32,623 nucleotides of DNA from Lachnospiraceae bacterium (GTDB taxonomy: Bacteria > Bacillota > Clostridia > Lachnospirales > Lachnospiraceae). Shown piece after piece: positions 25,811 to 32,623 of this stretch (positions are counted from its first letter, which is position 1; each line of letters opens with the position of its first letter). Below the pieces are notes generated by a model, which did not search any database, had not been told where the DNA came from, and saw only the letters and a program-made list of their open reading frames with translations. The position numbers were made by a program, and so were the translations under genes. The stretch lies in NCBI GenBank assembly GCA_026169045.1, contig JAPFDH010000050.1:1-32623 (forward strand), read 5' to 3'.

Positions 25811-25873
25811 AAGTCAGATAAAACGGTATCGGTTGGAATATAAATCCATAGGGGATACAGAAAAGAGGAGTGT

Positions 25874-26488
25874 ATGATTGCAATCATTGATTATGATGCC
25901 GGAAATTTAAAGAGTGTGGAAAAAGCTCTGCAATTTATTGGCGAAGAGTGTCGGGTTACAAGAAATCGGGAAGAAATTTTAAGTGCAGATCAAGTGATTT
26001 TACCAGGGGTTGGTTCCTTTGGAGATGCTATGGAGCATTTGAAACAATACGGGTTGGATCATGTCATTCGGGAAGTGGTAGACCGAAAAATCCCTCTTTT
26101 GGGAATTTGTCTGGGATTACAGCTCTTATTTGAAAAAAGTGAGGAAAGCCCGGGGGTAGATGGCCTTGGAATTTTAAAGGGAGAAATTTTGCATATACCT
26201 TTCGAAGAAGGGTTGAAAATTCCGCATATGGGATGGAATTCATTGGAAATACGAAAGGGAGCTGCTTTGTTTGAGGGAGTGGAACAAAATGCATATGTTT
26301 ATTTTGTGCATTCCTATTATCTAAGAGCAAAAGATGAAGATCTGGTGGCTGCTGTTACAGAATATGGTACCAGAATCCATGCATCTGTTGAAGCGGGAAA
26401 TGTATTTGCATGTCAATTTCATCCGGAAAAAAGCGGAGAGGTGGGACTTCAGATTTTAAGAAATTTTGCAAAGATAAAACAAAAGTAG
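25874..26488 (+). CDS. hisH: Imidazole glycerol phosphate synthase, glutaminase subunit HisH
   Basis: Encodes 204 aa. A class I glutamine amidotransferase with nucleophile C79 in LLGICLGLQLLF, H183 and E185 in QFHPEKSGEVG, and the HisH features LPGVGSFGDAM and PHMGWN. It hydrolyses glutamine and channels ammonia to HisF. AGAGGAG lies shortly before ATG 25874. hisF follows after 37 nt. In most his operons hisA sits between or beside them; none is seen here. Confidence 0.96.
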   Translation: MIAIIDYDAGNLKSVEKALQFIGEECRVTRNREEILSADQVILPGVGSFGDAMEHLKQYGLDHVIREVVDRKIPLLGICLGLQLLFEKSEESPGVDGLGILKGEILHIPFEEGLKIPHMGWNSLEIRKGAALFEGVEQNAYVYFVHSYYLRAKDEDLVAAVTEYGTRIHASVEAGNVFACQFHPEKSGEVGLQILRNFAKIKQK

Positions 26489-26525
26489 CAAGGATTGATA
26501 TCAATACGGAAATGGGGGAAAGGTG

Positions 26526-27287
26526 ATGTTTACAAAGAGAATCATTCCCTGTCTGGATGTTCATGCCGGACGGGTGGTAAAAGGAGTTAATTTTGTTGAT
26601 TTAAGGGATGCCGGAGATCCTGTGGAAATTGCAGCTGCTTATGATAAATCCGGTGCCGATGAACTGGTATTTTTGGATATCACAGCTTCTTCCGATGCCC
26701 GTAATATCCAGCTGGACATGGTACGGCGTGTAGCAGAAACGGTATTTATTCCCTTCACGGTGGGCGGAGGAATTCGAAGCGTAGAAGATTTTCGTATGAT
26801 TCTTCGTGAGGGAGCAGATAAGATTGCAGTTAATTCTGCAGCTATTGACCGTCCTATGCTTATAAATGAGGCGGCGGAAAAATTTGGAAGCCAATGTGTG
26901 GTGGTAGCCATTGATGCCAAAAGGACTCCAGATGGATTTCATGTGTTCAAGAAAGGCGGAAGGGAAGATACGGGACTGGACGCTATATCCTGGGCAAAAA
27001 AAGCGGCAGAACTTGGAGCAGGAGAGATTTTACTGACCAGTATGGATTGTGACGGAACAAAAGACGGATATGATTTGGAATTAACAAGACAGATTGCAGA
27101 AAGTGTTTCCATTCCGGTTATTGCTTCGGGCGGAGCCGGTACGATGGAGCATTTTTATGAGGCTTTAACAGAGGGAAAAGCTGATGCTGCGCTGGCGGCG
27201 AGTTTATTTCATTATAAAGAAATGACTATACGTGATTTGAAAAATTTTTTACATGAAAGAGGAATTCCGGTACGGAGGACACAGTAA
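26526..27287 (+). CDS. hisF: Imidazole glycerol phosphate synthase, cyclase subunit HisF
   Basis: Encodes 253 aa from ATG 26526; a GTG directly before it at 26523 is the other option. A G-rich ribosome binding site lies just upstream. The (beta-alpha)8 barrel has catalytic D11 in PCLDV and D130 in VVAIDAKR, with [18 protein letters not shown] and ASGGAG phosphate loops. With HisH it converts PRFAR to imidazole glycerol phosphate and AICAR, linking histidine and purine synthesis. All key residues are present. Confidence 0.96.
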   Translation: MFTKRIIPCLDVHAGRVVKGVNFVDLRDAGDPVEIAAAYDKSGADELVFLDITASSDARNIQLDMVRRVAETVFIPFTVGGGIRSVEDFRMILREGADKIAVNSAAIDRPMLINEAAEKFGSQCVVVAIDAKRTPDGFHVFKKGGREDTGLDAISWAKKAAELGAGEILLTSMDCDGTKDGYDLELTRQIAESVSIPVIASGGAGTMEHFYEALTEGKADAALAASLFHYKEMTIRDLKNFLHERGIPVRRTQ

Positions 27288-27377
27288 AACCTGTAACAGA
27301 AAAAGGAATGAGGATCAGGTGTTTGCCATAAAATGAAACGAGAAAATCTGTGTGTATGCAGAGGAAAGGGAAAATAG

Positions 27378-28052
27378 ATGGGAGCAATTACAAATGATTG
27401 GCTGGCGCCGTTGAGCCCAGAGTTTAAAAAACCATATTATGCAAAATTATATAAGAAAGTATTGGAGGAATATCAGACACATTTAATATTTCCGGCATCC
27501 GATGATATTTTTAATGCATTTAATTTGACACCTCTTTCACAGGTAAAAGTAGTTATTCTGGGGCAAGATCCGTATCATGGAGACGGTCAGGCTCATGGAC
27601 TGTGCTTTTCTGTGAAACCAGATGTAGATATTCCCCCGTCTCTTGTAAATATATATAAGGAACTTCATGATGATTTGGGATGTAAAATTCCGAATAATGG
27701 ATATTTGGAAAAATGGGCAAAACAGGGAGTGCTTCTTTTAAATACAGTGTTAACAGTACGGGCACATCAGGCATTTTCTCACAGAGGAATCGGCTGGGAA
27801 GAATTTACAGATGCAGCCATTCGTATTTTAAATGAACAGGATCGTCCCATGGTATTTATTTTGTGGGGAAAACCGGCTCAGAGTAAAAAAGCTATGCTCA
27901 ATAATCCCAAACACTTAATTTTAGAAGCACCGCACCCCAGTCCATTATCGGCATTCCGTGGCTTTTTTGGCAGTAAACCGTTTAGCCAGACCAATCGCTT
28001 TTTGGAAGAAAATGGTTTGACAGCGATTGATTGGCAGATCGAAGACCGGTAG
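27378..28052 (+). CDS. ung: Uracil-DNA glycosylase
   Basis: Encodes 224 aa, the normal family 1 length. The catalytic water-activating motif is GQDPYHGDGQAHG (D64, H67) and the DNA intercalation loop is HPSPLSAFRGFFG (H186). It removes uracil from DNA in base excision repair. GAGGAAAGGG lies upstream at a slightly long distance. It is followed closely by uppP (17 nt) and then xthA, which acts on the abasic sites that Ung generates. Confidence 0.97.
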   Translation: MGAITNDWLAPLSPEFKKPYYAKLYKKVLEEYQTHLIFPASDDIFNAFNLTPLSQVKVVILGQDPYHGDGQAHGLCFSVKPDVDIPPSLVNIYKELHDDLGCKIPNNGYLEKWAKQGVLLLNTVLTVRAHQAFSHRGIGWEEFTDAAIRILNEQDRPMVFILWGKPAQSKKAMLNNPKHLILEAPHPSPLSAFRGFFGSKPFSQTNRFLEENGLTAIDWQIEDR

Positions 28053-28069
28053 AAAAGAGGTAGGAAAAA

Positions 28070-28915
28070 GTGAATTTTGTTGAATGGCTTCGTGTTATAT
28101 TCTTAGGGATTGTAGAGGGAATTACCGAATGGCTGCCTGTGAGCAGTACCGGACATTTGATTTTAGTGGATGAAATATGGAAAACGTCAGCTCCCGATGT
28201 ATTTACAGAATCGTTTACAAATATGTTTGAGGTAGTCGTGCAGCTGGGGGCTATTTTAGCTGTCGTTACCGTATTTTTCCATAAGTTAAATCCATTTTCA
28301 GAGAGAAAAACGAGTCAACAGAGAAGAAATACCATTCAGCTTTGGAAGAAGGTCATTATCGGATGTATTCCGGCTGGTGTCATTGGCGTGTTGTTCAACG
28401 ATTGGATGGAAGAACATCTGATGAGCTGGCAGACCGTGGCAGCTATGCTGATTGTATATGGAATTTTGTTCATCGGAATTGAATGGTATTGTAAGAGGAA
28501 GGATTTTCAGATCACCAGATTTTCAGAACTTTCGTATCAGACTGCATTTATGATCGGTGTGATTCAGATCCTTTCGTTGGTGCCGGGAACGTCGCGTTCC
28601 GGAGTAACTATTTTGGGGGCAATGCTTTTGGGATGTTCCCGTTATATTGCCGCGGAATATACATTTTATTTGGCGATACCGGTTATGTTCGGTGCCAGCG
28701 GATTGAAAGTGATAAAATTTTTCTTAGACGGCGGAGGCTTTAGCGGAGACCAATTTGCTGTAGTTGTGGTATCCATGCTTGTGGCTTATCTGGTATCTAT
28801 TTATGTAATTAAATTTTTAATGGGATACATCAAACGTCATGATTTCCACGTGTTTGGAATATATCGTATCATCTTGGGTATTGTGGTGATTGTATGTTTT
28901 ACTTGGATTTTTTGA
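28070..28915 (+). CDS. uppP: Undecaprenyl-diphosphatase UppP/BacA
   Basis: Encodes 281 aa from a GTG start at 28070 with AGAGGTAGGA upstream. The two active-site motifs are intact: EGITEWLPVSSTGHL (16-30) and PGTSRSGVTI (171-180). It is a polytopic membrane protein with about eight segments. UppP dephosphorylates undecaprenyl diphosphate to recycle the lipid carrier for peptidoglycan, and overexpression gives bacitracin resistance. It lies between two DNA repair genes. Confidence 0.96.
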   Translation: MNFVEWLRVIFLGIVEGITEWLPVSSTGHLILVDEIWKTSAPDVFTESFTNMFEVVVQLGAILAVVTVFFHKLNPFSERKTSQQRRNTIQLWKKVIIGCIPAGVIGVLFNDWMEEHLMSWQTVAAMLIVYGILFIGIEWYCKRKDFQITRFSELSYQTAFMIGVIQILSLVPGTSRSGVTILGAMLLGCSRYIAAEYTFYLAIPVMFGASGLKVIKFFLDGGGFSGDQFAVVVVSMLVAYLVSIYVIKFLMGYIKRHDFHVFGIYRIILGIVVIVCFTWIF

Positions 28916-28944
28916 TAAAACAGCAAAAGTAGAAAGGGAAACGG

Positions 28945-29700
28945 ATGAAAAAACTAATATCTTGGAATGTAAATGGGCTTAGGGCATGTGTGCAGAAGGG
29001 GTTTCTGGATTATTTCAGAGAAGTTGACGCGGATATTTTTTGCCTCCAGGAGACAAAATTGCAGGAGGGACAGATTGAGCTGGACTTGGACGGATATTAT
29101 CAATACTGGAATTATGCACAGAAAAAAGGTTATTCGGGAACTGCACTGTTCACAAAGGAAAAGCCAATTGAGGTGATGTACGGGATAGGTATCGAAGAAC
29201 ACGATAAAGAAGGCAGAGTGATTACGGCAGAATATTCGGATTATTTTGTTGTCACATGTTATACACCGAATTCTCAGACAGAACTGGCTAGATTGGATTA
29301 TCGTATGGAATGGGAAGATGCCTTTCGCGGGTATTTAAAAGAATTGGAGAAGAGAAAACCGGTTATATTTTGCGGTGATTTAAATGTGGCGCATCAGGAA
29401 ATTGATTTAAAGAATCCAAAAACCAACCGAAAGAATGCTGGATTTACCGATGAGGAAAGAGCAAAATTCACAGAACTTCTTTCCGCTGGTTTTGTGGATA
29501 CATACCGCTATTTTTATCCCGATAAGGAACAAATATATTCCTGGTGGTCCTATCGATTTAAGGCAAGGGAAAAAAATGCCGGGTGGCGTATTGATTATTT
29601 TTGCGTTTCCGACTCCATGAAGGATCGGTTAATCAGTGCGGATATTCATACACATGTTATGGGGTCTGATCATTGTCCGGTTGAGGTAGTGATTTCATAA
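28945..29700 (+). CDS. xthA: Exodeoxyribonuclease III / AP endonuclease
   Basis: Encodes 251 aa of the ExoA/ExoIII type. Motifs are WNVNGLRA (7-14), LQETK with metal-binding E36, GDLNVAH (D145, N147) and the terminal GSDHCPVEV (D242, H243). It cleaves abasic sites and degrades DNA from 3' ends, acting after Ung. AAAGGG precedes the start. The last 44 bp overlap, on the opposite strand, the end of the thioesterase gene, so no intergenic terminator exists. Confidence 0.96.
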   Translation: MKKLISWNVNGLRACVQKGFLDYFREVDADIFCLQETKLQEGQIELDLDGYYQYWNYAQKKGYSGTALFTKEKPIEVMYGIGIEEHDKEGRVITAEYSDYFVVTCYTPNSQTELARLDYRMEWEDAFRGYLKELEKRKPVIFCGDLNVAHQEIDLKNPKTNRKNAGFTDEERAKFTELLSAGFVDTYRYFYPDKEQIYSWWSYRFKAREKNAGWRIDYFCVSDSMKDRLISADIHTHVMGSDHCPVEVVIS

Positions 29701-30097
29701 GATCAGCATAGAGATCCGGATACATTTTTTTCAGATATATGGGATGAAACGATTTGTCTAAAAAGCAATGGCTGCTGGTTCCGAGAGCACGCAGTTCATT
29801 GCTTTTTTTATCGCGGATTTCATAGGAAAGATCCAGTTTTATTCCGTTAAAGCGGACGGTAGATACATAAACGGATATGGTATCTCCAAAACGAACGGAC
29901 GACCGGTATTCACAGGAGACAGAGAGGACAGGGATTAAGATACCCTGTTCTTCAATATATTTATAAGGAAGCCCCATTTGATTTAAATAGTCAATGCGGG
30001 CTTCTTCCATATAACGGATATAGTTGGAGTGATGAATAATTGCCATCTGGTCGGTTTCATAATAGTTGGTTGTTCGTTCATAGAGTTGATACTTCAT
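29657..30097 (-). CDS. Acyl-CoA thioesterase, YbgC/4HBT hot-dog family
   Basis: Encodes 146 aa from ATG 30097 (AAAGGAAAG upstream on the minus strand). The hot-dog signature is [15 protein letters not shown] with the catalytic Asp at residue 16, followed by IRYMEEAR. Family members hydrolyse short- or medium-chain or aromatic acyl-CoA or acyl-ACP; the substrate here is unknown. It lies 71 bp downstream of the P1 peptidase gene on the same strand, perhaps in one transcript. Its 3' end overlaps xthA by 44 bp. Confidence 0.88.
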   Translation of the reverse strand: MKYQLYERTTNYYETDQMAIIHHSNYIRYMEEARIDYLNQMGLPYKYIEEQGILIPVLSVSCEYRSSVRFGDTISVYVSTVRFNGIKLDLSYEIRDKKSNELRALGTSSHCFLDKSFHPIYLKKMYPDLYADLMKSLPQPDNDQTP

Positions 30098-30168
30098 AGG
30101 ATTCTTTCCTTTCTTTGCAAAAGATTGCAGATAGTAAATGTCAATGGTGTTAGTATAAGTAAATGGTA

Positions 30169-31092
30169 TTATATGGTAACAGCGCGTCGGATGGCTTCTG
30201 CCATAACATGGGCAGACAGTGTGCCCACCAAATTGATATCGGCACATACTGTTCCGGTAGAAACAGCATAAACCGTATCACCGTCGGCGGTAGTGTGGAT
30301 AGGATGAATGCAGCGGGCATAAGCATCCTGTGCCATGGCAGCAATTTTATTCATGTGTGTTTTATCAAAGGCAGCATTGGTCAGAATGACACCGATGGTG
30401 GTATTGCCGGATGGAAGAGAAGAAAGGCACGCATTCTCATACATTTGGTACATAAATTCTTCACTGTCGGAACAGGAATCGGGAAGACGCATTCCGGCGA
30501 TTCGCTGTCCGGTTTTATGATCATAGACATCACCCAATGCATTCACACAAACAACGGCACCGACTTTCAGATCGCCCAGTGATACAGCGTAAATTCCCAG
30601 TCCTGATTTTTGCGCATATTCCATTCCCCGCATTTTGCCAACAGTAGCTCCGCAGCCACAACCGTAATTTCCTGACTGGGGACGATTCGTTTCCGCATCC
30701 ATGCATGCCTGATAAGCCATATTTTTATCTGGTCGGATGTCAGATCTTCCGTAGGAAAGATCAAAAATACAGGATTGGCAGACCAAAGGGACACGGATAT
30801 CTCCTACAGAAAAACCTATGTTTTGTTTTTCCAGATATTCCATGACGCCTCCTGCGGCATCCAGACCAAAGGCACTGCCGCCGCTCAATACGATGGCATG
30901 AATGGCTTCACAGGCAGCAACGGGATTTAACAGTTCACTTTCCCGGGATGCTGGTCCGCCGCCGCGCACATCGATACCGGCAGGAGCACCCTGAGGAAAG
31001 AGAAGAACGGTACAGCCTGTTTTGGCTTCTGTATCCTGGGCGTTCCCGATTTTTACATGTTCTATTTCGTAGATTGGAATTTCTTTTAACAT
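30169..31092 (-). CDS. P1-family peptidase (DmpA/BapA type, Ntn-like)
   Basis: Encodes 307 aa. The fold markers of the DmpA/L-aminopeptidase-esterase family are present: TGCTVLLFPQGAPAGIDVRG near the start, LSGGSAFGLDAAGGVM (69-84), GNYGCGCGATVGK (141-153) and GNTTIGVILTNA (229-240). Such proteins self-cleave to expose an N-terminal nucleophile; T231 or T232 would be the residue here, a Thr variant of the Ser in DmpA. Likely an aminopeptidase or amidase for small peptides; the true substrate is unknown. AAGAGG precedes ATG 31092. Confidence 0.9.
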   Translation of the reverse strand: MLKEIPIYEIEHVKIGNAQDTEAKTGCTVLLFPQGAPAGIDVRGGGPASRESELLNPVAACEAIHAIVLSGGSAFGLDAAGGVMEYLEKQNIGFSVGDIRVPLVCQSCIFDLSYGRSDIRPDKNMAYQACMDAETNRPQSGNYGCGCGATVGKMRGMEYAQKSGLGIYAVSLGDLKVGAVVCVNALGDVYDHKTGQRIAGMRLPDSCSDSEEFMYQMYENACLSSLPSGNTTIGVILTNAAFDKTHMNKIAAMAQDAYARCIHPIHTTADGDTVYAVSTGTVCADINLVGTLSAHVMAEAIRRAVTI

Positions 31093-31107
31093 ATGAACCT
31101 CTTTTCT

Positions 31108-31133
31108 GTACTGTATGCCATAGGAAACAGTAC
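31108..31133. promoter_or_regulatory. Inverted repeat upstream of the P1 peptidase gene
   Basis: Perfect 7-bp arms GTACTGT (31108-31114) and ACAGTAC (31127-31133) are separated by 12 bp. It lies 16 bp upstream of the start codon, just before the ribosome binding site, and could be an operator or a leader hairpin. Confidence 0.35.
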
Positions 31134-31214
31134 TTTTATAAAATAGTTTAAAAGTTTCTCAGAGGCACTTTTGTGCATGCAATTGATTGGTTATGGAATG
31201 AATAAATAAATTTC

Positions 31215-31256
31215 GTAACTGTTTAGCCCGCTACAGCCCTATGGCTGAATGGTTAC
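31215..31256. repeat. Minimal 42-bp family 2 relic
   Basis: Has imperfect terminal repeats GTAACTGTTTAGCC/GGCTGAATGGTTAC and a middle identical to part of the neighbouring larger copy (CGCTACAGCCCTATGGC). The flanking 8-mers TAAATTTC and TAGATTTA agree at 6 of 8 positions, as expected for a decayed target duplication. Confidence 0.6.
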
Positions 31257-31257
31257 T

Positions 31258-31438
31258 AGATTTATGTAACAGTTCAGCCCGCGCCATTCGTAAAACCGCA
31301 CTGCGTGCTCATTGTGGCTGTCGCCACCGTTTTACTCATTTACAGGCGCTCAGCTCATAGGTCTGACCGGTCGAAAAATTATGCGAGCATAATTTTCTCA
31401 CCCGCTACAGCCCTATGGCTGAACTGTTACAGATTTAT
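31258..31438. mobile_element. MITE-like repeat family 2, 165-bp copy with 8-bp target duplication
   Basis: The element 31266-31430 has perfect ends GTAACAGTTCAGCC/GGCTGAACTGTTAC and direct repeats AGATTTAT at 31258-31265 and 31431-31438. Its first 80 bp match the reverse complement of the 100-bp copy near 15.7 kb with three differences. A 65-bp segment (31346-31410), absent from that copy, is flanked by TACAG repeats and carries a perfect 10-bp hairpin AAAATTATGC/GCATAATTTT with a 2-nt loop. With the 42-bp relic it fills most of the gene-free stretch 31093-31595. Confidence 0.85.
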
Positions 31439-31458
31439 TATAAAATGAAAGAAAGAAA

Positions 31459-31487
31459 TTGACAATGGTTTTCGAGATTCGTATAAT
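31459..31487 (+). promoter_or_regulatory. Consensus promoter of the ECF S component gene
   Basis: TTGACA (31459-31464), a 17-bp spacer and TATAAT (31482-31487). It predicts a 100-nt leader (about 31494-31595) before the start codon. That leader has no riboswitch I could recognise. The promoter begins 21 bp after the target duplication of the repeat. Confidence 0.85.
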
Positions 31488-31595
31488 GAAAAGGAATGCG
31501 TGGTATCTTTAAAAAGAACGACAGCAGTCTAAGGAAACGGATCGGCACTGAGATTCTTTTCTGAAAAGTAAAAAGCAGTGCAGAAATGAGGAAAA

Positions 31596-32258
31596 ATGAA
31601 TATTGAGACAAAAACAGCAAAGATGGTATTGACTGGAATTTTTTCAGCAATAATCATCGTCATGGCGTCTGTTCCGTTTTTGGGATTTATTCCATTGGGC
31701 GTCATCAGTGTAACAATTCTTCAGATTCCGGTTATCATTGGAGCAATTTTACTGGGACCAAAATATGGAGCTTTTTTGGGCTTTATGTTTGGTTTATGTA
31801 GTTTCCTAAATGCGACATTGCGGCCGACAAGTTTGTCCGCATTTGTATTTACTCCATTCTTAGCCAATGGTAATCTGGGCAGTTTGGTGGTTTGCTTCGT
31901 TCCAAGAATATTGATTGGAGTCACATCGTATTATTCTTATAAATGGATTAAAGGCCATTTTGACAAGAAAAACAAAAAGCAGGACAAAAAATTAAGAAAA
32001 GCGGCGGAAAGCAAAGCACTATTGGCGGCAGGAGTGGTTGGATCTATGACAAACACACTGCTTGTAATGAATTTTATTTTTGTTTTTTTCACGGAATCAT
32101 ATGCTAAAGTAATGGGAATTACAGGTGGAGCAGCATCATTGTATTGGTTTATCATGGGAATCATTGGAGTTAATGGTATTCCGGAGGCAATTGCCTCTGC
32201 ATTCATAACGGCAGCGGTTCTTAAGGTATTGCTTCATATACGTTTTATACATGCTTAA
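31596..32258 (+). CDS. ECF transporter substrate-binding (S) component, pantothenate-like
   Basis: Encodes 220 aa with about six membrane segments, separated in the middle by a long Lys-rich cytoplasmic loop (about 115-135). The first half contains FLGFIPLGV, PVIIGAILLGPKYGAFLGF and a Gly/Ala-rich pattern as in PF12822 S components, which capture a vitamin and use a shared EcfAA'T module. GPKYGAFLGFMFGL and FVFTPF resemble predicted pantothenate transporters (PanT), but substrate specificity is inference. GAGG precedes ATG 31596. A terminator follows, so it is monocistronic. Confidence 0.8.
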   Translation: MNIETKTAKMVLTGIFSAIIIVMASVPFLGFIPLGVISVTILQIPVIIGAILLGPKYGAFLGFMFGLCSFLNATLRPTSLSAFVFTPFLANGNLGSLVVCFVPRILIGVTSYYSYKWIKGHFDKKNKKQDKKLRKAAESKALLAAGVVGSMTNTLLVMNFIFVFFTESYAKVMGITGGAASLYWFIMGIIGVNGIPEAIASAFITAAVLKVLLHIRFIHA

Positions 32259-32276
32259 CTATTGAATAAATTGTTG

Positions 32277-32321
32277 AAAAGCTTTATGCCAGGTACGTGT
32301 TATTTGGTATAAAGCTTTTTT
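32277..32321 (+). terminator. Intrinsic terminator after the ECF S component gene
   Basis: AAAAGCTTTATGCC (32277-32290) pairs with GGTATAAAGCTTTT (32306-32319), with one G-U pair, followed by T residues. Confidence 0.9.
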
Positions 32322-32356
32322 GAATTTTTACCAAAAAAGAAAAGGTGAAATGAAAA

Positions 32357-32623
32357 ACTAAATTCCACCTTGTAAAGGTAACTTCCACCAGAGATAAATT
32401 TTTTTTCAAAAAAGGGGTTTATCTCTGGTTTTTTTGTAGTATTATGAGATTGAAACCTGCCAATTCACCTGGTTTTGGGGCACAGTGTACCGAGGATCCA
32501 ATTTAATCATTTTTTTGAAATATTAAATTCCACCCCGGTTTTAGTGACTGTATGCTGGTTTTCTCAGGTGATGCTGGTTGTGTTTTTATTGTTTTATTTT
32601 AAAAGCTCTGGGCGCAGGATAAT
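32357..32623 (+). other. Right-edge stretch with TTCCACC motifs, possible start of an insertion sequence
   Basis: No gene is seen from 32259 to the window end. TTCCACC occurs at 32363-32369, 32383-32389 and 32528-32534; the first and third share TAAATTCCACC. Multiple short terminal repeats of this kind are reported for IS21-type elements, and the strong hairpin inside fits an insulated element end. No transposase is visible in the window, so this remains a suggestion. Confidence 0.3.
32387..32435 (+). terminator. Second strong hairpin with T-tract
   Basis: ACCAGAGATAAA (32387-32398) pairs perfectly with TTTATCTCTGGT (32418-32429), followed by seven T residues. The inner T-run and A-run can extend the stem. 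No gene ends just upstream, so it may insulate a mobile element from outside transcription. Confidence 0.75.

Noticed and set aside
31488-31595. A THF, preQ1, TPP or FMN riboswitch before the ECF gene.
   Set aside because: No conserved core of these classes could be matched by eye.

Overview
The window reads as chromosome of a low-GC Gram-positive anaerobe, most likely a Lachnospiraceae member (Clostridia). The evidence is the gene order yceD-rpmF-plsX-acpP-rnc-smc-ftsY, strong AGGAGG-type ribosome binding sites, TTGACA/TATAAT promoters with 17-bp spacers, an ECF vitamin transporter subunit, KduI, and an XRE-DUF3169-NatAB cassette. No rRNA, tRNA, CRISPR array or phage gene was seen.

Layout. 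1-140 is the 3' end of a probable IS30-family transposase. 178-7960 is the housekeeping block: YceD (DUF177), ribosomal protein L32, PlsX, acyl carrier protein, RNase III, SMC and FtsY. It has internal terminators after rpmF and acpP and fresh promoters for yceD and plsX. 7968-9402 is a threonine ammonia-lyase unit with its own promoter, a palindrome and a long terminator. 9433-12628 is an apparently autoregulated cassette: a small XRE repressor, a DUF3169 membrane protein and a NatA/NatB-type ABC exporter, headed by three TGACA-N8-TGTCA operators over two promoters. A perfect 19-bp bidirectional terminator separates it from a convergent class A penicillin-binding protein (12789-15542, minus). 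15782-18255 holds YigZ and an AgrA/AgrC-like LytTR regulator and GHKL kinase. 18331-19836 is an NfeD-stomatin pair. 19944-21926 is BipA/TypA and 22039-22902 is KduI. 23051-29700 is a closely packed run: an OmpR-type regulator and kinase, a minimal SIR2-like protein, HisH, HisF, uracil-DNA glycosylase, UppP and exonuclease III. On the minus strand follow a hot-dog thioesterase, whose 3' end overlaps xthA by 44 bp, and a P1-family (DmpA-like) peptidase. The right end has an ECF S component and a terminator-rich stretch with three TTCCACC motifs that may be the start of another mobile element.

How the genes fit together. The left block combines ribosome assembly, entry into phospholipid synthesis (PlsX, ACP), RNA processing, chromosome organisation and SRP-dependent targeting. 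PBP, UppP and the OmpR-type pair suggest envelope work. HisH and HisF form one enzyme, IGP synthase, without the other his genes nearby.

The most unusual content is non-coding. Two dispersed repeat families are present. Family 1 has three copies (2621-2686, 12646-12725, 19831-19930). Each directly follows the T-tract of an intrinsic terminator in the direction of the terminating gene, and the copies are mosaics of two hairpin modules. Family 2 is MITE-like, with 12-bp terminal repeats GTAACAGTTCAG, 8-bp target duplications (AGCTTTTT, AGATTTAT) and a conserved branched fold. Its copies lie between divergent genes (15673-15772; 31266-31430, with a 42-bp relic at 31215-31256).
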